This document shows positions 14,751 through 21,890 of a DNA stretch of 21,890 bases, in pieces. The position numbers were made by a program, and so were the translations under genes. The notes under the pieces are model-generated. The model was given only the letters and a program-made list of their open reading frames with translations, was not told where the DNA came from and searched no databases. The stretch covers positions 1-21,890 of the forward strand of contig CANCCE010000018.1 in assembly GCA_947374505.1 (NCBI GenBank). The letters are read 5' to 3'. Origin of the DNA: Comamonadaceae bacterium. Lineage in GTDB: Bacteria > Pseudomonadota > Gammaproteobacteria > Burkholderiales > Burkholderiaceae_C. Each line of letters starts with the position of its first letter. Position 1 is the first letter of the stretch.

Positions 14751-15401
14751 ATGCAAGAACCCTCCGTGAGCGCGGCCAACACCCTGAATATCTGGGGCCG
14801 CATGAGCTCTATCAATGTCAAAAAAGTGGTCTGGACGGCGCAAGAGCTCAACCTGGACTTTCAGCGCACAGAGGCTGGCGGCCAATTTGGCGTGGTGAAA
14901 ACGCCCGAATACATGCGCCTGAATCCAAACTCAACCGTACCGGTGATTGAGGACGAAGACTTTGTCCTGTGGGAGTCGAATGTGATCGTGCGCTACCTTT
15001 GCGCCAAGCATTCGCCAGGGCAGTTGTACCCAAGCAATTTGCGTGAACGTTTTGCGGCTGAGCAGTGGATGGACTGGCAACAGACCACGCTGAATCCGGC
15101 CAGTAGGACCGGATTTTGGCAGCTGATCCGAACCGCTCCGGAGCAACGCAACGCCGATTCGATTGCCGAATCGAACGCCGCGGTTGAGACCCTGATGGCC
15201 AGACTGGACGCCCATCTGGGCCGCCATGCTTTCATGGCCGGCGATCACTTCACCATGGCCGATATTCCGCTCGGTTGCGATGTGCACCGCTGGTTCAATC
15301 TGCCGCAGACGCGCGAAGGTCGACCGAATATTGAGCGCTGGTTTCAAGTGCTCAGCGGGCGACAAGCCAGCACGGGCGTGCTCGACATGGCACTGAGCTG
15401 A
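14751..15401 (+). CDS. Glutathione S-transferase
   Basis: A 216-residue two-domain GST that conjugates or isomerises electrophilic substrates with glutathione. The thioredoxin-fold domain shows IWGRMSSINVKKV with a likely catalytic Ser19 or Ser20, the cis-proline in STVPVI (about 61-66) and the glutathione-binding Glu-Ser in WESNVIVRYL (about 74-83). The helical domain has the N-capping motif FTMADIPLG. It resembles the theta/zeta-like bacterial GSTs used in catabolic pathways. Its ATG abuts the Bug (4) stop, so translation is probably coupled. The PhzF gene starts 20 bases after its stop. Confidence 0.9.
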   Translation: MQEPSVSAANTLNIWGRMSSINVKKVVWTAQELNLDFQRTEAGGQFGVVKTPEYMRLNPNSTVPVIEDEDFVLWESNVIVRYLCAKHSPGQLYPSNLRERFAAEQWMDWQQTTLNPASRTGFWQLIRTAPEQRNADSIAESNAAVETLMARLDAHLGRHAFMAGDHFTMADIPLGCDVHRWFNLPQTREGRPNIERWFQVLSGRQASTGVLDMALS

Positions 15402-15421
15402 ACGCGCTGCCAAGGTTCAGC

Positions 15422-16366
15422 ATGCGCGCCCGTCGTTTCAAGCAGGTCGACGTCTTCACCGACACGGCCTACCTCGGCAATGCCCTGGCCGTGGTGTTGG
15501 ACGGCAATGGCCTCAGCGACGACGCCATGCAGCGTTTTGCACGTTGGACGAATCTTTCAGAAACGACATTTTTGTTGCCGCCCACCGACGCAGCAGCTGA
15601 CTACCGGCTGCGGATTTTCACGCCCGGCGGTGAGTTGCCGTTTGCCGGTCACCCGACGCTGGGCAGCTGCCACGCCTGGCTTGAAGCGGGTGGTCAAGCG
15701 CGCACAGTGGGGCAAGTGGTGCAGCAATGTGCCGTTGGTTTGGTGACGATTCAACCAGATCCCATGCGTCCGGAGCGTTTGGCTTTTGCCGCACCGCCGC
15801 TGCGTCGCAGTCAAGCCGAACCCGCTTTGCTCAACGCCGTGACTGAAGCTTTGGGCATCACAGGGCAGCAAATTTTGGCGACGCAACGGCTCGACAACGG
15901 GCCGGTATTTATAGGCCTCTTGCTCGACTCACCCGAGACTGTGCTGCAACTCACGCCCGACCACGCGGCACTGCTCAAGCTCCACATCAAAGTCGGCGTC
16001 GCCGGTATTTATGCGGACGACAGCCCCCCTGCACCAGCACTGATTGGACGGATCAACCGCGAGGCCGCTGCGTTCGCCACAGCATCCATGCCGCCTGGCA
16101 CGTTGACCGCAATCGAAACCCCGCTGATTGAAGTGCGTGGTTTTTGCGCCGCCACGGGTGTCAATGAAGACCCGGTCACTGGCAGCCTGAACGCCAGTTT
16201 GGCACAATGGTTGATCGGCGAAGGGCACTTGCCAGAGCGCTATTTGGCCTCGCAAGGCATCTGCATCGGACGCGCCGGTCAGGTCTACATTCAGCGCGAT
16301 GCCGCCGGGCAGGTTTGGGTCGGCGGTCAGTCGGTCAGCTGCATCGACGGCAGCGTGCTCCTGTGA
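15422..16366 (+). CDS. PhzF-family isomerase/epimerase
   Basis: A 314-residue protein of the PhzF/DAP-epimerase fold, two similar lobes with the active site between. The conserved catalytic Glu47 is in NLSETTFLLP, followed by FTPGGELPFAGHPTLG (about 66-81) and GVNEDPVTGSLNASLA in the second lobe (about 246-261). True PhzF isomerises trans-2,3-dihydro-3-hydroxyanthranilate in phenazine synthesis, but no phenazine genes are here, so this is a paralogue of unknown substrate. AAGG lies just upstream of the start. It closes the Bug-GST-PhzF operon and is convergent with the creatininase-family gene (9 bases between stops). Confidence 0.88.
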   Translation: MRARRFKQVDVFTDTAYLGNALAVVLDGNGLSDDAMQRFARWTNLSETTFLLPPTDAAADYRLRIFTPGGELPFAGHPTLGSCHAWLEAGGQARTVGQVVQQCAVGLVTIQPDPMRPERLAFAAPPLRRSQAEPALLNAVTEALGITGQQILATQRLDNGPVFIGLLLDSPETVLQLTPDHAALLKLHIKVGVAGIYADDSPPAPALIGRINREAAAFATASMPPGTLTAIETPLIEVRGFCAATGVNEDPVTGSLNASLAQWLIGEGHLPERYLASQGICIGRAGQVYIQRDAAGQVWVGGQSVSCIDGSVLL

Positions 16367-16375
16367 CGGTGTGAC

Positions 16376-17173
16376 TCAGAAAGGGGTCAGCGTGTCGAAC
16401 TCGGCCAACAGCGCGGCCAAGGCCTGACCACTGGCGTTGAGCACAGCGAGGCCTTTTTCAGCGGTAGCTGCTGCGGCATTGCCAGCCGCACCAGAAGCGT
16501 TCAAGTCTTGTGCGGCCCAAGCCAGTTTGACACTGCTGCCGTTGCCGATGATCGGGAAGTTTTGCGCACGTTCTTGGCTGCTGGAGGTAAAATTTTTGGC
16601 TTGTAGCATGTCCACGCGTTCAGGGTGCAGCGCGAGCATCATCGAGGTTTCCACGTCGCCGCCATGCACGCCAAAACGCGGCTCGTCGGCACCAAACAAG
16701 CAATGAACAGCAGCCGGCATGGGCAACGCAAAGGTGTTGACCAGCGCCACCGTCATGCCGAAGCGCGCCCGCAACTCGCGCCCGACGATGTCCATGGTCG
16801 AGACATTGCCACCATGTGAATTCAGCAGCACCAGCTTTTTGACGCCGGTGCGCGCCACGCATTCACCGAGGTCAACCCAGGCTTGAATCAGCGCGGCAGC
16901 GCTCAGGGTGAGCGTGCCAGAAAACGCCACGTGCTCAATGCTGCGACCAACCGTTTGCGTTGGCAAAAAAAACACGCGGAGGTCTGCCGCCAAATGCGGC
17001 AGTGCGTGTGCAATGACGCCGTTGACGAGGTCGGTGTCAACGCTCAGCGGCAGGTGCGGACCATGTTGTTCAATCGCTGCCAACGGCAACACGGCGATGC
17101 TGCAGCGCATCTCCAGACGCGCAAAGTCAGGGCTTTTGAGCTCAGCCCAAAAACGGGGAATGGGAGTGTTCAT
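16376..17173 (-). CDS. Creatininase-family amidohydrolase
   Basis: A 265-residue member of the creatininase/MftE/ArfB family of metal-dependent amidohydrolases, usually oligomeric and cytoplasmic. Metal-site residues visible are Glu35 and His37 (AIEQHGPHLPL), Asp46 and Asp48 (SVDTD), His120 (LNSHGGN) and Glu175 (HGGDVETSMML). The second-metal Glu122 of Pseudomonas creatininase is Gly here (HGGN), so the substrate is more likely a formamide or peptide-type amide than creatinine. It lies 75 bases after the radical-SAM gene on the same strand and may be co-transcribed. No strong ribosome binding site precedes ATG 17173. Confidence 0.88.
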   Translation of the reverse strand: MNTPIPRFWAELKSPDFARLEMRCSIAVLPLAAIEQHGPHLPLSVDTDLVNGVIAHALPHLAADLRVFFLPTQTVGRSIEHVAFSGTLTLSAAALIQAWVDLGECVARTGVKKLVLLNSHGGNVSTMDIVGRELRARFGMTVALVNTFALPMPAAVHCLFGADEPRFGVHGGDVETSMMLALHPERVDMLQAKNFTSSSQERAQNFPIIGNGSSVKLAWAAQDLNASGAAGNAAAATAEKGLAVLNASGQALAALLAEFDTLTPF

Positions 17174-17248
17174 GCGTGGGATCAGTTCAATAAAGCAGAG
17201 GGCAAAATTTCATCCGTATTGTGAAACAGTTCAAGCACGGCAGCCAGT

Positions 17249-18922
17249 TTAGGCAGCCGCAGCCGCTTGTTGAATCTCGCTGCGCAATTGACCCGTCAGA
17301 TGTTGGCTGACGTGTCGGCTTTGCCGCTGGGCCCGCGCCTGGCCCGCCGGCGTGAGCGATGGGCTGGCAGCTTGCAGCAGTTCCGCCAAACACTTGGGTT
17401 TGGCGCGTGCGCCGCTGGCTTGGTAATCGGCCAACAACGCTTGCCGCACCGTGTCTTCAGGCATGGCGCGCGGTCCGGTCAAATGCTCAAACAACAAATC
17501 AACCAGTTTTTCCAACGCAAACTCATGGGTCTTGCCAGTGCTCTGCCAGAGCCAGTCACTGAAGCTCAAGAACGCTGAAAATGCCGACAGTGGTGAGTCA
17601 TCAAGTCCGTCCAGCAACATGGATCGAGCACGTAAAAATCGGCCTGAATTCGCGATCATGTCCCAGTAGCGCGCAAAGCGTTGAATGCGTTGCAGCGTGG
17701 CAAAGTCAATCGTCGAGTTTTGCAAAATCGTGTACGGCGTCTGCGGGTCGTAGACCATCGCAAAGTCTAGCGTGTGACGGGCGATTGGCGTGCCGCGCAG
17801 CCGCTTCAAAATGCCGAACTGAATCTCGTGCGGGGCCAAGGCATAGAGCCGGTCAAAGCCGGCTGCGAAGCTCTCCAGCGTTTCCCCGGGCAGACCAAAA
17901 ATCAAATCCGCATGGACATGCGCCTGACTTTGGCTGACCAACCAGCGCAGGTTGTCAGCCGTCTTGAGGTTGTCTTGCTTGCGCGAAATTCGCTGCTGTA
18001 CTTCAGGATTGAAGCTCTGAATCCCAACTTCAAATTGCAGCGACCCCGCAGGGAATTGCACGATCAATTCTTTCAACCGATCCGGCAAGCTGTCGGGCAC
18101 GACTTCGAAGTGCACGAACAAATTGGGCGCTTGGCCGGCCGTGACATCGCTGCCCTGCAAGCGGTCCAAAAAGAACTGCAAGATACGCACCGAATGCTCG
18201 ACCTTCAAATTAAAGGTGCGGTCCACAAACTTGAAGTTGCGTGCACCGCGCTGGTACAAGGCGTCCATCTCGGCCATGAAGGCATCCAGCTCAAAAGCCC
18301 AAGCCGTCTTGTCGAGCGCACTCAGACAAAACTCACACTTGAACGGGCAACCGCGCGACGCCTCCACATACAACAATCGCTTGGCAATGTCGGCGTCGGT
18401 GTACTCGTCATACGGAAAAGCCAGCTCGTCCAGCGGTGGTTGCTCGCCGGCGATGACCTTCATCAGCGGCTGCGGGCCGTCCAGCAGCGCACGGCAAATT
18501 TTCGGGAAACTCACGTCACCCCAGCCGGTGATCACATGGTCGGCCAGCCGGCAAATTTCTTGCGCCTCGATTTCATGGCTGACCTCAGGGCCACCCAACA
18601 CCACCTTGATGTCCGGTCGCAAGGCTTTGAGCAGCCGCAGCACCTGCGTGGTCTCGACCACGTTCCAAATGTAAATACCCAACCCGATCACCTGCGGATT
18701 CAGCGCTAACAGTTCCTCAACAATTTGCGTTGGCCGCTGCTGAATCACGAACTCCCGCAGTTGCGTCACGGCGCGCAAGCCGTCGCCGCCATGCCGATCC
18801 ATGTTCGCCAGCAAGCAACGCAGGCCCAGTGACGCATGGATGTACTTGGCGTTGAGCGTGGCCAACACGATGCGCGGCGGCGCAGAGGAAGTAGCGGGCA
18901 AAGGACGGACGGAGCTGGTCAT
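17249..18922 (-). CDS. B12-binding-domain radical SAM protein with DUF4080-like C-terminus
   Basis: A 557-residue protein. The N-terminal third (about 17-150) is a cobalamin-binding-type Rossmann fold (ATLNAKYIHASLGLR, VIGLGIYIWNV, VVLGGPEVS), without the DxHxxG histidine, so cobalamin would bind base-on or not at all. The radical-SAM core follows, with the [4Fe-4S] cysteines Cys192, Cys196 and Cys199 in RGCPFKCEFCLSALDKT, and the GLPGET loop further on. The C-terminal 200 residues resemble the DUF4080 tail. The reaction is unknown; relatives are methyltransferases or methylthiotransferases. The start ATG 18922 has no clear ribosome binding site. The creatininase-family gene lies 75 bases downstream. 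Confidence 0.85.
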   Translation of the reverse strand: MTSSVRPLPATSSAPPRIVLATLNAKYIHASLGLRCLLANMDRHGGDGLRAVTQLREFVIQQRPTQIVEELLALNPQVIGLGIYIWNVVETTQVLRLLKALRPDIKVVLGGPEVSHEIEAQEICRLADHVITGWGDVSFPKICRALLDGPQPLMKVIAGEQPPLDELAFPYDEYTDADIAKRLLYVEASRGCPFKCEFCLSALDKTAWAFELDAFMAEMDALYQRGARNFKFVDRTFNLKVEHSVRILQFFLDRLQGSDVTAGQAPNLFVHFEVVPDSLPDRLKELIVQFPAGSLQFEVGIQSFNPEVQQRISRKQDNLKTADNLRWLVSQSQAHVHADLIFGLPGETLESFAAGFDRLYALAPHEIQFGILKRLRGTPIARHTLDFAMVYDPQTPYTILQNSTIDFATLQRIQRFARYWDMIANSGRFLRARSMLLDGLDDSPLSAFSAFLSFSDWLWQSTGKTHEFALEKLVDLLFEHLTGPRAMPEDTVRQALLADYQASGARAKPKCLAELLQAASPSLTPAGQARAQRQSRHVSQHLTGQLRSEIQQAAAAA

Positions 18923-18996
18923 TCACTGATTATCGAAGCAATGGCGAGCGCACTGTCGTCAAGCTTCTTTTCATGCGCACAAGGCCGGAGGGGGGT

Positions 18997-20514
18997 TTAG
19001 TTGGCCTTCGTTGACTGCAGCTTGTCAAAATCACGGTCGAGCCGGGCTAATGACGCATTGATCTTGGCGCGCTTGTCCTTGATCCATTCGTTTTGCTGCA
19101 CCAAATTTTGGCTCGCGACTTTGAGCATTCGATCCATTTCAACCGGCTGCGGACCCCCCACGGAAGCTCGGTGCTTGATGATAGCGATAGGATCCAGCGT
19201 GGAGCGGAATTCAGCCTCACTCATTGGCAAACCACCGGCGGCGTCGTTCTTGACGGCTTCCTTGTAAATACGCTGTGCTTGCGCATACGGAAAGTCGAGT
19301 GGTTTGATGTTATTGACTTTTGCGTAGTCCACGATGTCGGAGGCGAAGTGATGCCCCACGCGAAAGGGCAACTTGTATTTGCGCATCAACACGTCAGCCA
19401 ATTCTTGTGATGCCGTCCAGTCGCTGTTCAGCTCCTCGAGGGCCCGTTCCGGGCTGATCACCAATGAGTTCAGGATCTTGTCCCACGATTGCAAAAAGTT
19501 GATCGCGCTATAGACCATGGCGCTGTTGGCATCGACCTCTTTAGGGTCGGGCATGCCGGGCGTGATGTTGTGGGCCTGCATGATGGCGCCCATGGCCAAA
19601 GTGATCGCGGTAGATGCGTCGCGCCGTGTTCTGTTGAGAAGCCCCGGGTTACGCTTTTGTGGCATGGCGCTCGAGACATACGTGTTGACACCACCCTCTT
19701 GCAACAGGATCCACGGACGAGATTGAGCATATTGCGTCATCACATCTTCTACGAAATTTCCTGTGTGGAGAGCGATGCTGGTGACGATGGCACCAATTTC
19801 GACAGGATGCTCCATCGAAGAAATTTGAGACGCATCGTAAGCGTTGTCAACGATGGCAGCAAAGCCTAAGTAATCGGCCATACGGGTTCGGTTCAAAGGC
19901 CAGCTGCTACCGTTCAAAACCGTGGTCCCCATGGCTGAGCGGTCAACTCGCCCATAGGCTTCGCGGATACGTTGTGCATCACGCTCTAGGCCTGCGGCGT
20001 GTCCGAGAAGGTAATGGCCAAAACTGTTGGGTTGCGCCGCCACCCCATTGGTGTAATTAGGAACAATGGTGCCGGCGTGTTTGTCGGCCAACTTGACCAA
20101 AGAACCCGCCGTTTTGTTCAGTTGCGTCGCCAAACTCAGCAAGTCATCTCGCATGATCGCTGCACGGTAAGTGGCGTGCATGTCCTGGCTCGAACGACCC
20201 GCATGGAGCAGGGTCACTTCAGAGCCAGCAGCCTTGATCAATAGCGGCTCATACGTGATGACGCTGGATGGTCGTTTACCGCCCGTCTGATTGCCGTCTT
20301 TGATCACTTTGGCGATACCGATCGCAATGCGCGGTGCTATTGATTTTTCCAGCAGGCCTTCATCCGTGTTGATCACGGCCGTGGCCTTGTTCATTTGACT
20401 CAGCCAGAAAAATTCATCATGGACTTCCCGTTGCTGGGCTGCACCAGACAGTGCGTAGAAAGAAGTTATCAGCGCAATTGAAAAAATTCTGAATCTCAGC
20501 ATGGGTTTTATCAT
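18997..20514 (-). CDS. Exported fumarase/argininosuccinate-lyase-superfamily protein
   Basis: A 505-residue lyase-superfamily protein with a Sec signal peptide: basic MIKPMLRFR, hydrophobic IFSIALITSFYALSGA, likely cleavage after SGA or GAA near residues 25-26, so the enzyme should act in the periplasm. Argininosuccinate-lyase-like signatures are HAGRSSQDMHATYR (about 104-117), YTNGVAAQPNSFGHYLLGH (about 154-172), TVLNGSSWPLNRTRMADYL (about 198-216) and the serine loop SSAMPQKRNP (281-290). The catalytic His of YTHLQ is Asn156, and the Glu of NPDSLE is Asn294, so the usual His-Glu relay is absent although Ser281 remains. The substrate is unknown. ATG 20514 and an alternative ATG at 20502 both keep the signal peptide. 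It lies 136 bases after a TRAP permease gene on the same strand. Confidence 0.85.
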   Translation of the reverse strand: MIKPMLRFRIFSIALITSFYALSGAAQQREVHDEFFWLSQMNKATAVINTDEGLLEKSIAPRIAIGIAKVIKDGNQTGGKRPSSVITYEPLLIKAAGSEVTLLHAGRSSQDMHATYRAAIMRDDLLSLATQLNKTAGSLVKLADKHAGTIVPNYTNGVAAQPNSFGHYLLGHAAGLERDAQRIREAYGRVDRSAMGTTVLNGSSWPLNRTRMADYLGFAAIVDNAYDASQISSMEHPVEIGAIVTSIALHTGNFVEDVMTQYAQSRPWILLQEGGVNTYVSSAMPQKRNPGLLNRTRRDASTAITLAMGAIMQAHNITPGMPDPKEVDANSAMVYSAINFLQSWDKILNSLVISPERALEELNSDWTASQELADVLMRKYKLPFRVGHHFASDIVDYAKVNNIKPLDFPYAQAQRIYKEAVKNDAAGGLPMSEAEFRSTLDPIAIIKHRASVGGPQPVEMDRMLKVASQNLVQQNEWIKDKRAKINASLARLDRDFDKLQSTKAN

Positions 20515-20601
20515 TTTCGTTAATCCATTCTCAATGGGTAGCAGACTAACATTTCTCGATCAGGACGGCATTTTGATGAATCCCTTCATGTGCTTGCGGA
20601 T

Positions 20602-20648
20602 CACTGACAGTGCATGACCGACCCAGAGGAAGCCCTGGGTCGGGCATG
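20602..20648 (-). terminator. Long hairpin between the TRAP permease and lyase genes
   Basis: 20613-20626 pairs with 20635-20648 (13 of 14 bases, the core 9 bp perfect and GC-rich, 8-base loop), starting 2 bases after the permease stop. A second small dyad CACTG-A-CAGTG (20602-20612) follows on the minus strand. No T-run follows. It may attenuate transcription or protect the permease mRNA end rather than stop it. The other bases up to 20514 are AT-rich and contain a CCATT-CTC-AATGG dyad (20525-20537) next to the lyase start. Confidence 0.5.
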
Positions 20649-20650
20649 GA

Positions 20651-21889
20651 TCAAAACAGCAAGTTTGGCAAGAACATCGTGACAGCTGGCACATAGGTGA
20701 TGAGAATCAGGAAGGCAACCAGTACCAGCGTCCAAGGCAGGGCGGCTCGCGCCACCGCCATGATCGACATTTTCGTGATGCCCGCCGTGACAAAGAGGTT
20801 CAAGCCAATCGGCGGCGTCACCATCCCGATCTCCAAGTTCACCACCATGATGATGCCCAGATGAACCGGGTCAATGCCCAGCTGCGTCGCGATCGGGAAC
20901 AAGATCGGCGCCATGATCAGGATGATGCCGGTAGGCTCCATGAACATGCCGGCAATCAACAACAGAATGTTGACGACGATCAGGAACTGCCAAGCCGGCA
21001 TACCCCACGCGATGATGGTTTCAGCGATCTGCTGCGGAATGCGTTCTGTGGTCAGAACATGGGCAAACAAAAGAGCATTCGCCACAATGAACATCAGCAT
21101 CACCGTGACCTTGCCAGCGTCCAGTACGACCTTTGGCACCTGCGCCATTTTGATGTCGCCGTAGACAAAAATAGCAATCAGGAAAGCGTAGACGGCCGCT
21201 ACAGCCGCCGCTTCAGTCGGCGTGAAGATGCCGCCGTAAATACCCCCCAGAATAATGACGATCAGCAACAATCCCCACAGCGAATCACGCCCGGCTTTCA
21301 AGACTTCACCTATCGATGCGCGTGGCTCCCGAGGGATATCAAGAATGCGCGCACGCACGTAAATCGCCACGATCAGCATCAGCCCAAGCACGATGCCCGG
21401 TATCACGCCCGCCATGAAAAGCTGGCCGACCGATGTCTCAGTGGCAGCACCGTAAACCACCAAGACGATAGAAGGTGGAATCAAAATTCCCAATGTGCCG
21501 GCATTGCAAATGACGCCCGCTGCAAACTCTTTCGGGTAACCGGCTTTGACCATGCCAGCGATGACGATAGCCCCAACCGCCACCACGGTGGCCGGCGATG
21601 AACCCGACACCGCCGCAAACAACATACAAGCCAGCACCGACGCCATGGCCAAACCGCCGCGCATGTGCCCGATACAAGCATTGGCAAAGCGAATCATGCG
21701 CCGCGCCACGCCGCCGGTGGTCATGAAAGCTCCACCCAAAATAAAGAACGGAATAGCCAGCAGGGTATAGAGCTCCGCGGTTTCAAACAGCTTGAGCGTG
21801 AGTGAAGCCAAAGAGTCATGCGCGAACATCATGATGGTCAAGATGGAGGACAGGCCCAGCGCGACAGCGACCGGCATACCGACCGCCAT
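20651..21889 (-). CDS. TRAP transporter large permease subunit, DctM-like (5' end cut by window edge)
   Basis: Residues of a DctM-type multi-pass inner-membrane protein that couples sodium flow to uptake of a carboxylate delivered by a periplasmic DctP protein. 412 residues are present with about 11-12 hydrophobic helices. Family signatures are LAIPFFILGGAFM, VSGSSPATVVAVGAIVI, NAGTLGILIPPSIVLVVYG and VNLEIGMVTPPIGLNLFV. Intact DctM is about 425-430 residues, and the MAVGMPVAVALGLSS here is normally preceded by about 15 more residues, so the true start should lie beyond the right edge, with dctQ and dctP expected there. The exported lyase gene follows it, so a C4-dicarboxylate or similar acid is the likely substrate. 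Confidence 0.93.
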   Translation of the reverse strand: MAVGMPVAVALGLSSILTIMMFAHDSLASLTLKLFETAELYTLLAIPFFILGGAFMTTGGVARRMIRFANACIGHMRGGLAMASVLACMLFAAVSGSSPATVVAVGAIVIAGMVKAGYPKEFAAGVICNAGTLGILIPPSIVLVVYGAATETSVGQLFMAGVIPGIVLGLMLIVAIYVRARILDIPREPRASIGEVLKAGRDSLWGLLLIVIILGGIYGGIFTPTEAAAVAAVYAFLIAIFVYGDIKMAQVPKVVLDAGKVTVMLMFIVANALLFAHVLTTERIPQQIAETIIAWGMPAWQFLIVVNILLLIAGMFMEPTGIILIMAPILFPIATQLGIDPVHLGIIMVVNLEIGMVTPPIGLNLFVTAGITKMSIMAVARAALPWTLVLVAFLILITYVPAVTMFLPNLLF

Positions 21890-21890
21890 A

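Noticed and set aside
15422..16366. Phenazine biosynthesis locus
   Set aside because: Only a PhzF-family paralogue is present. These are common in bacteria without phenazines, and no other phz gene is nearby.
16376..18922. Mycofactocin-type biosynthetic cluster
   Set aside because: There is no MftA-like precursor, no MftB-like recognition protein, and the radical-SAM protein is of the B12/DUF4080 type. Only the loose enzyme pairing remains, reported as a weak finding.
18997..20514. Identifying the lyase as argininosuccinate lyase (argH) or as pcaB of the protocatechuate pathway
   Set aside because: It has a signal peptide and lacks the ASL His and Glu. Its serine loop and overall signatures are closer to ASL than to carboxymuconate cycloisomerase, and pcaH is about 18 kb away.

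Overview
The window looks like chromosomal DNA of a betaproteobacterium of the order Burkholderiales, probably Comamonadaceae-like. The grounds are four Bug/TctC-type periplasmic receptors in about 9 kb (a family greatly expanded in that order), a PcaQ-type regulator divergent from pcaH, high-GC coding sequence, and the Burkholderiales style of HtpG, Ohr and SrkA. The genus is inference. Coding density is high: no gene-free stretch exceeds 300 bases, and the longest is 193 bp (10139-10331). I saw no tRNA, rRNA, IS element, phage gene or CRISPR array.

Layout. (1) 1-1794: a near-complete pcaH (protocatechuate 3,4-dioxygenase beta subunit) runs off the left edge, divergent from a pcaQ-like LysR regulator, with a perfect 10-bp inverted repeat between them. 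(2) 1853-4399: an SAM methyltransferase, then ohr and an srkA-like kinase, a pair that fits oxidative-stress defence. (3) 4403-9171: a fumarylacetoacetate-hydrolase-family enzyme is divergent from two Bug receptors and a ModA-like binding protein that has no signal peptide. These converge on an amidohydrolase that is translationally coupled to a third Bug receptor (9164-10138). (4) 10332-12944: htpG with a near-consensus heat-shock (sigma-32) promoter abutting the start codon, followed by a haloacid-dehalogenase-like gene. (5) 13058-16366: a LysE/RhtB exporter, then a tight Bug-GST-PhzF operon. (6) 16376-18922: a B12-binding/radical-SAM protein followed by a creatininase-family amidohydrolase. 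(7) 18997-21889: an argininosuccinate-lyase-like enzyme with a Sec signal peptide, downstream of the large permease subunit of a TRAP transporter that is cut by the right edge.

Taken together this is a catabolic and nutrient-scavenging stretch. Aromatic degradation (pcaH, the FAH-family enzyme, the ACMSD-type amidohydrolase) is interleaved with high-affinity carboxylate capture (Bug proteins, TRAP) and stress genes. The most unusual element is the exported fumarase/argininosuccinate-lyase-superfamily protein. It keeps the superfamily serine loop but has Asn at both positions of the canonical His-Glu catalytic pair, and it sits beside a dicarboxylate-type TRAP permease. I infer that it cleaves an unknown substrate in the periplasm and that the released acid is imported; this is a hypothesis.
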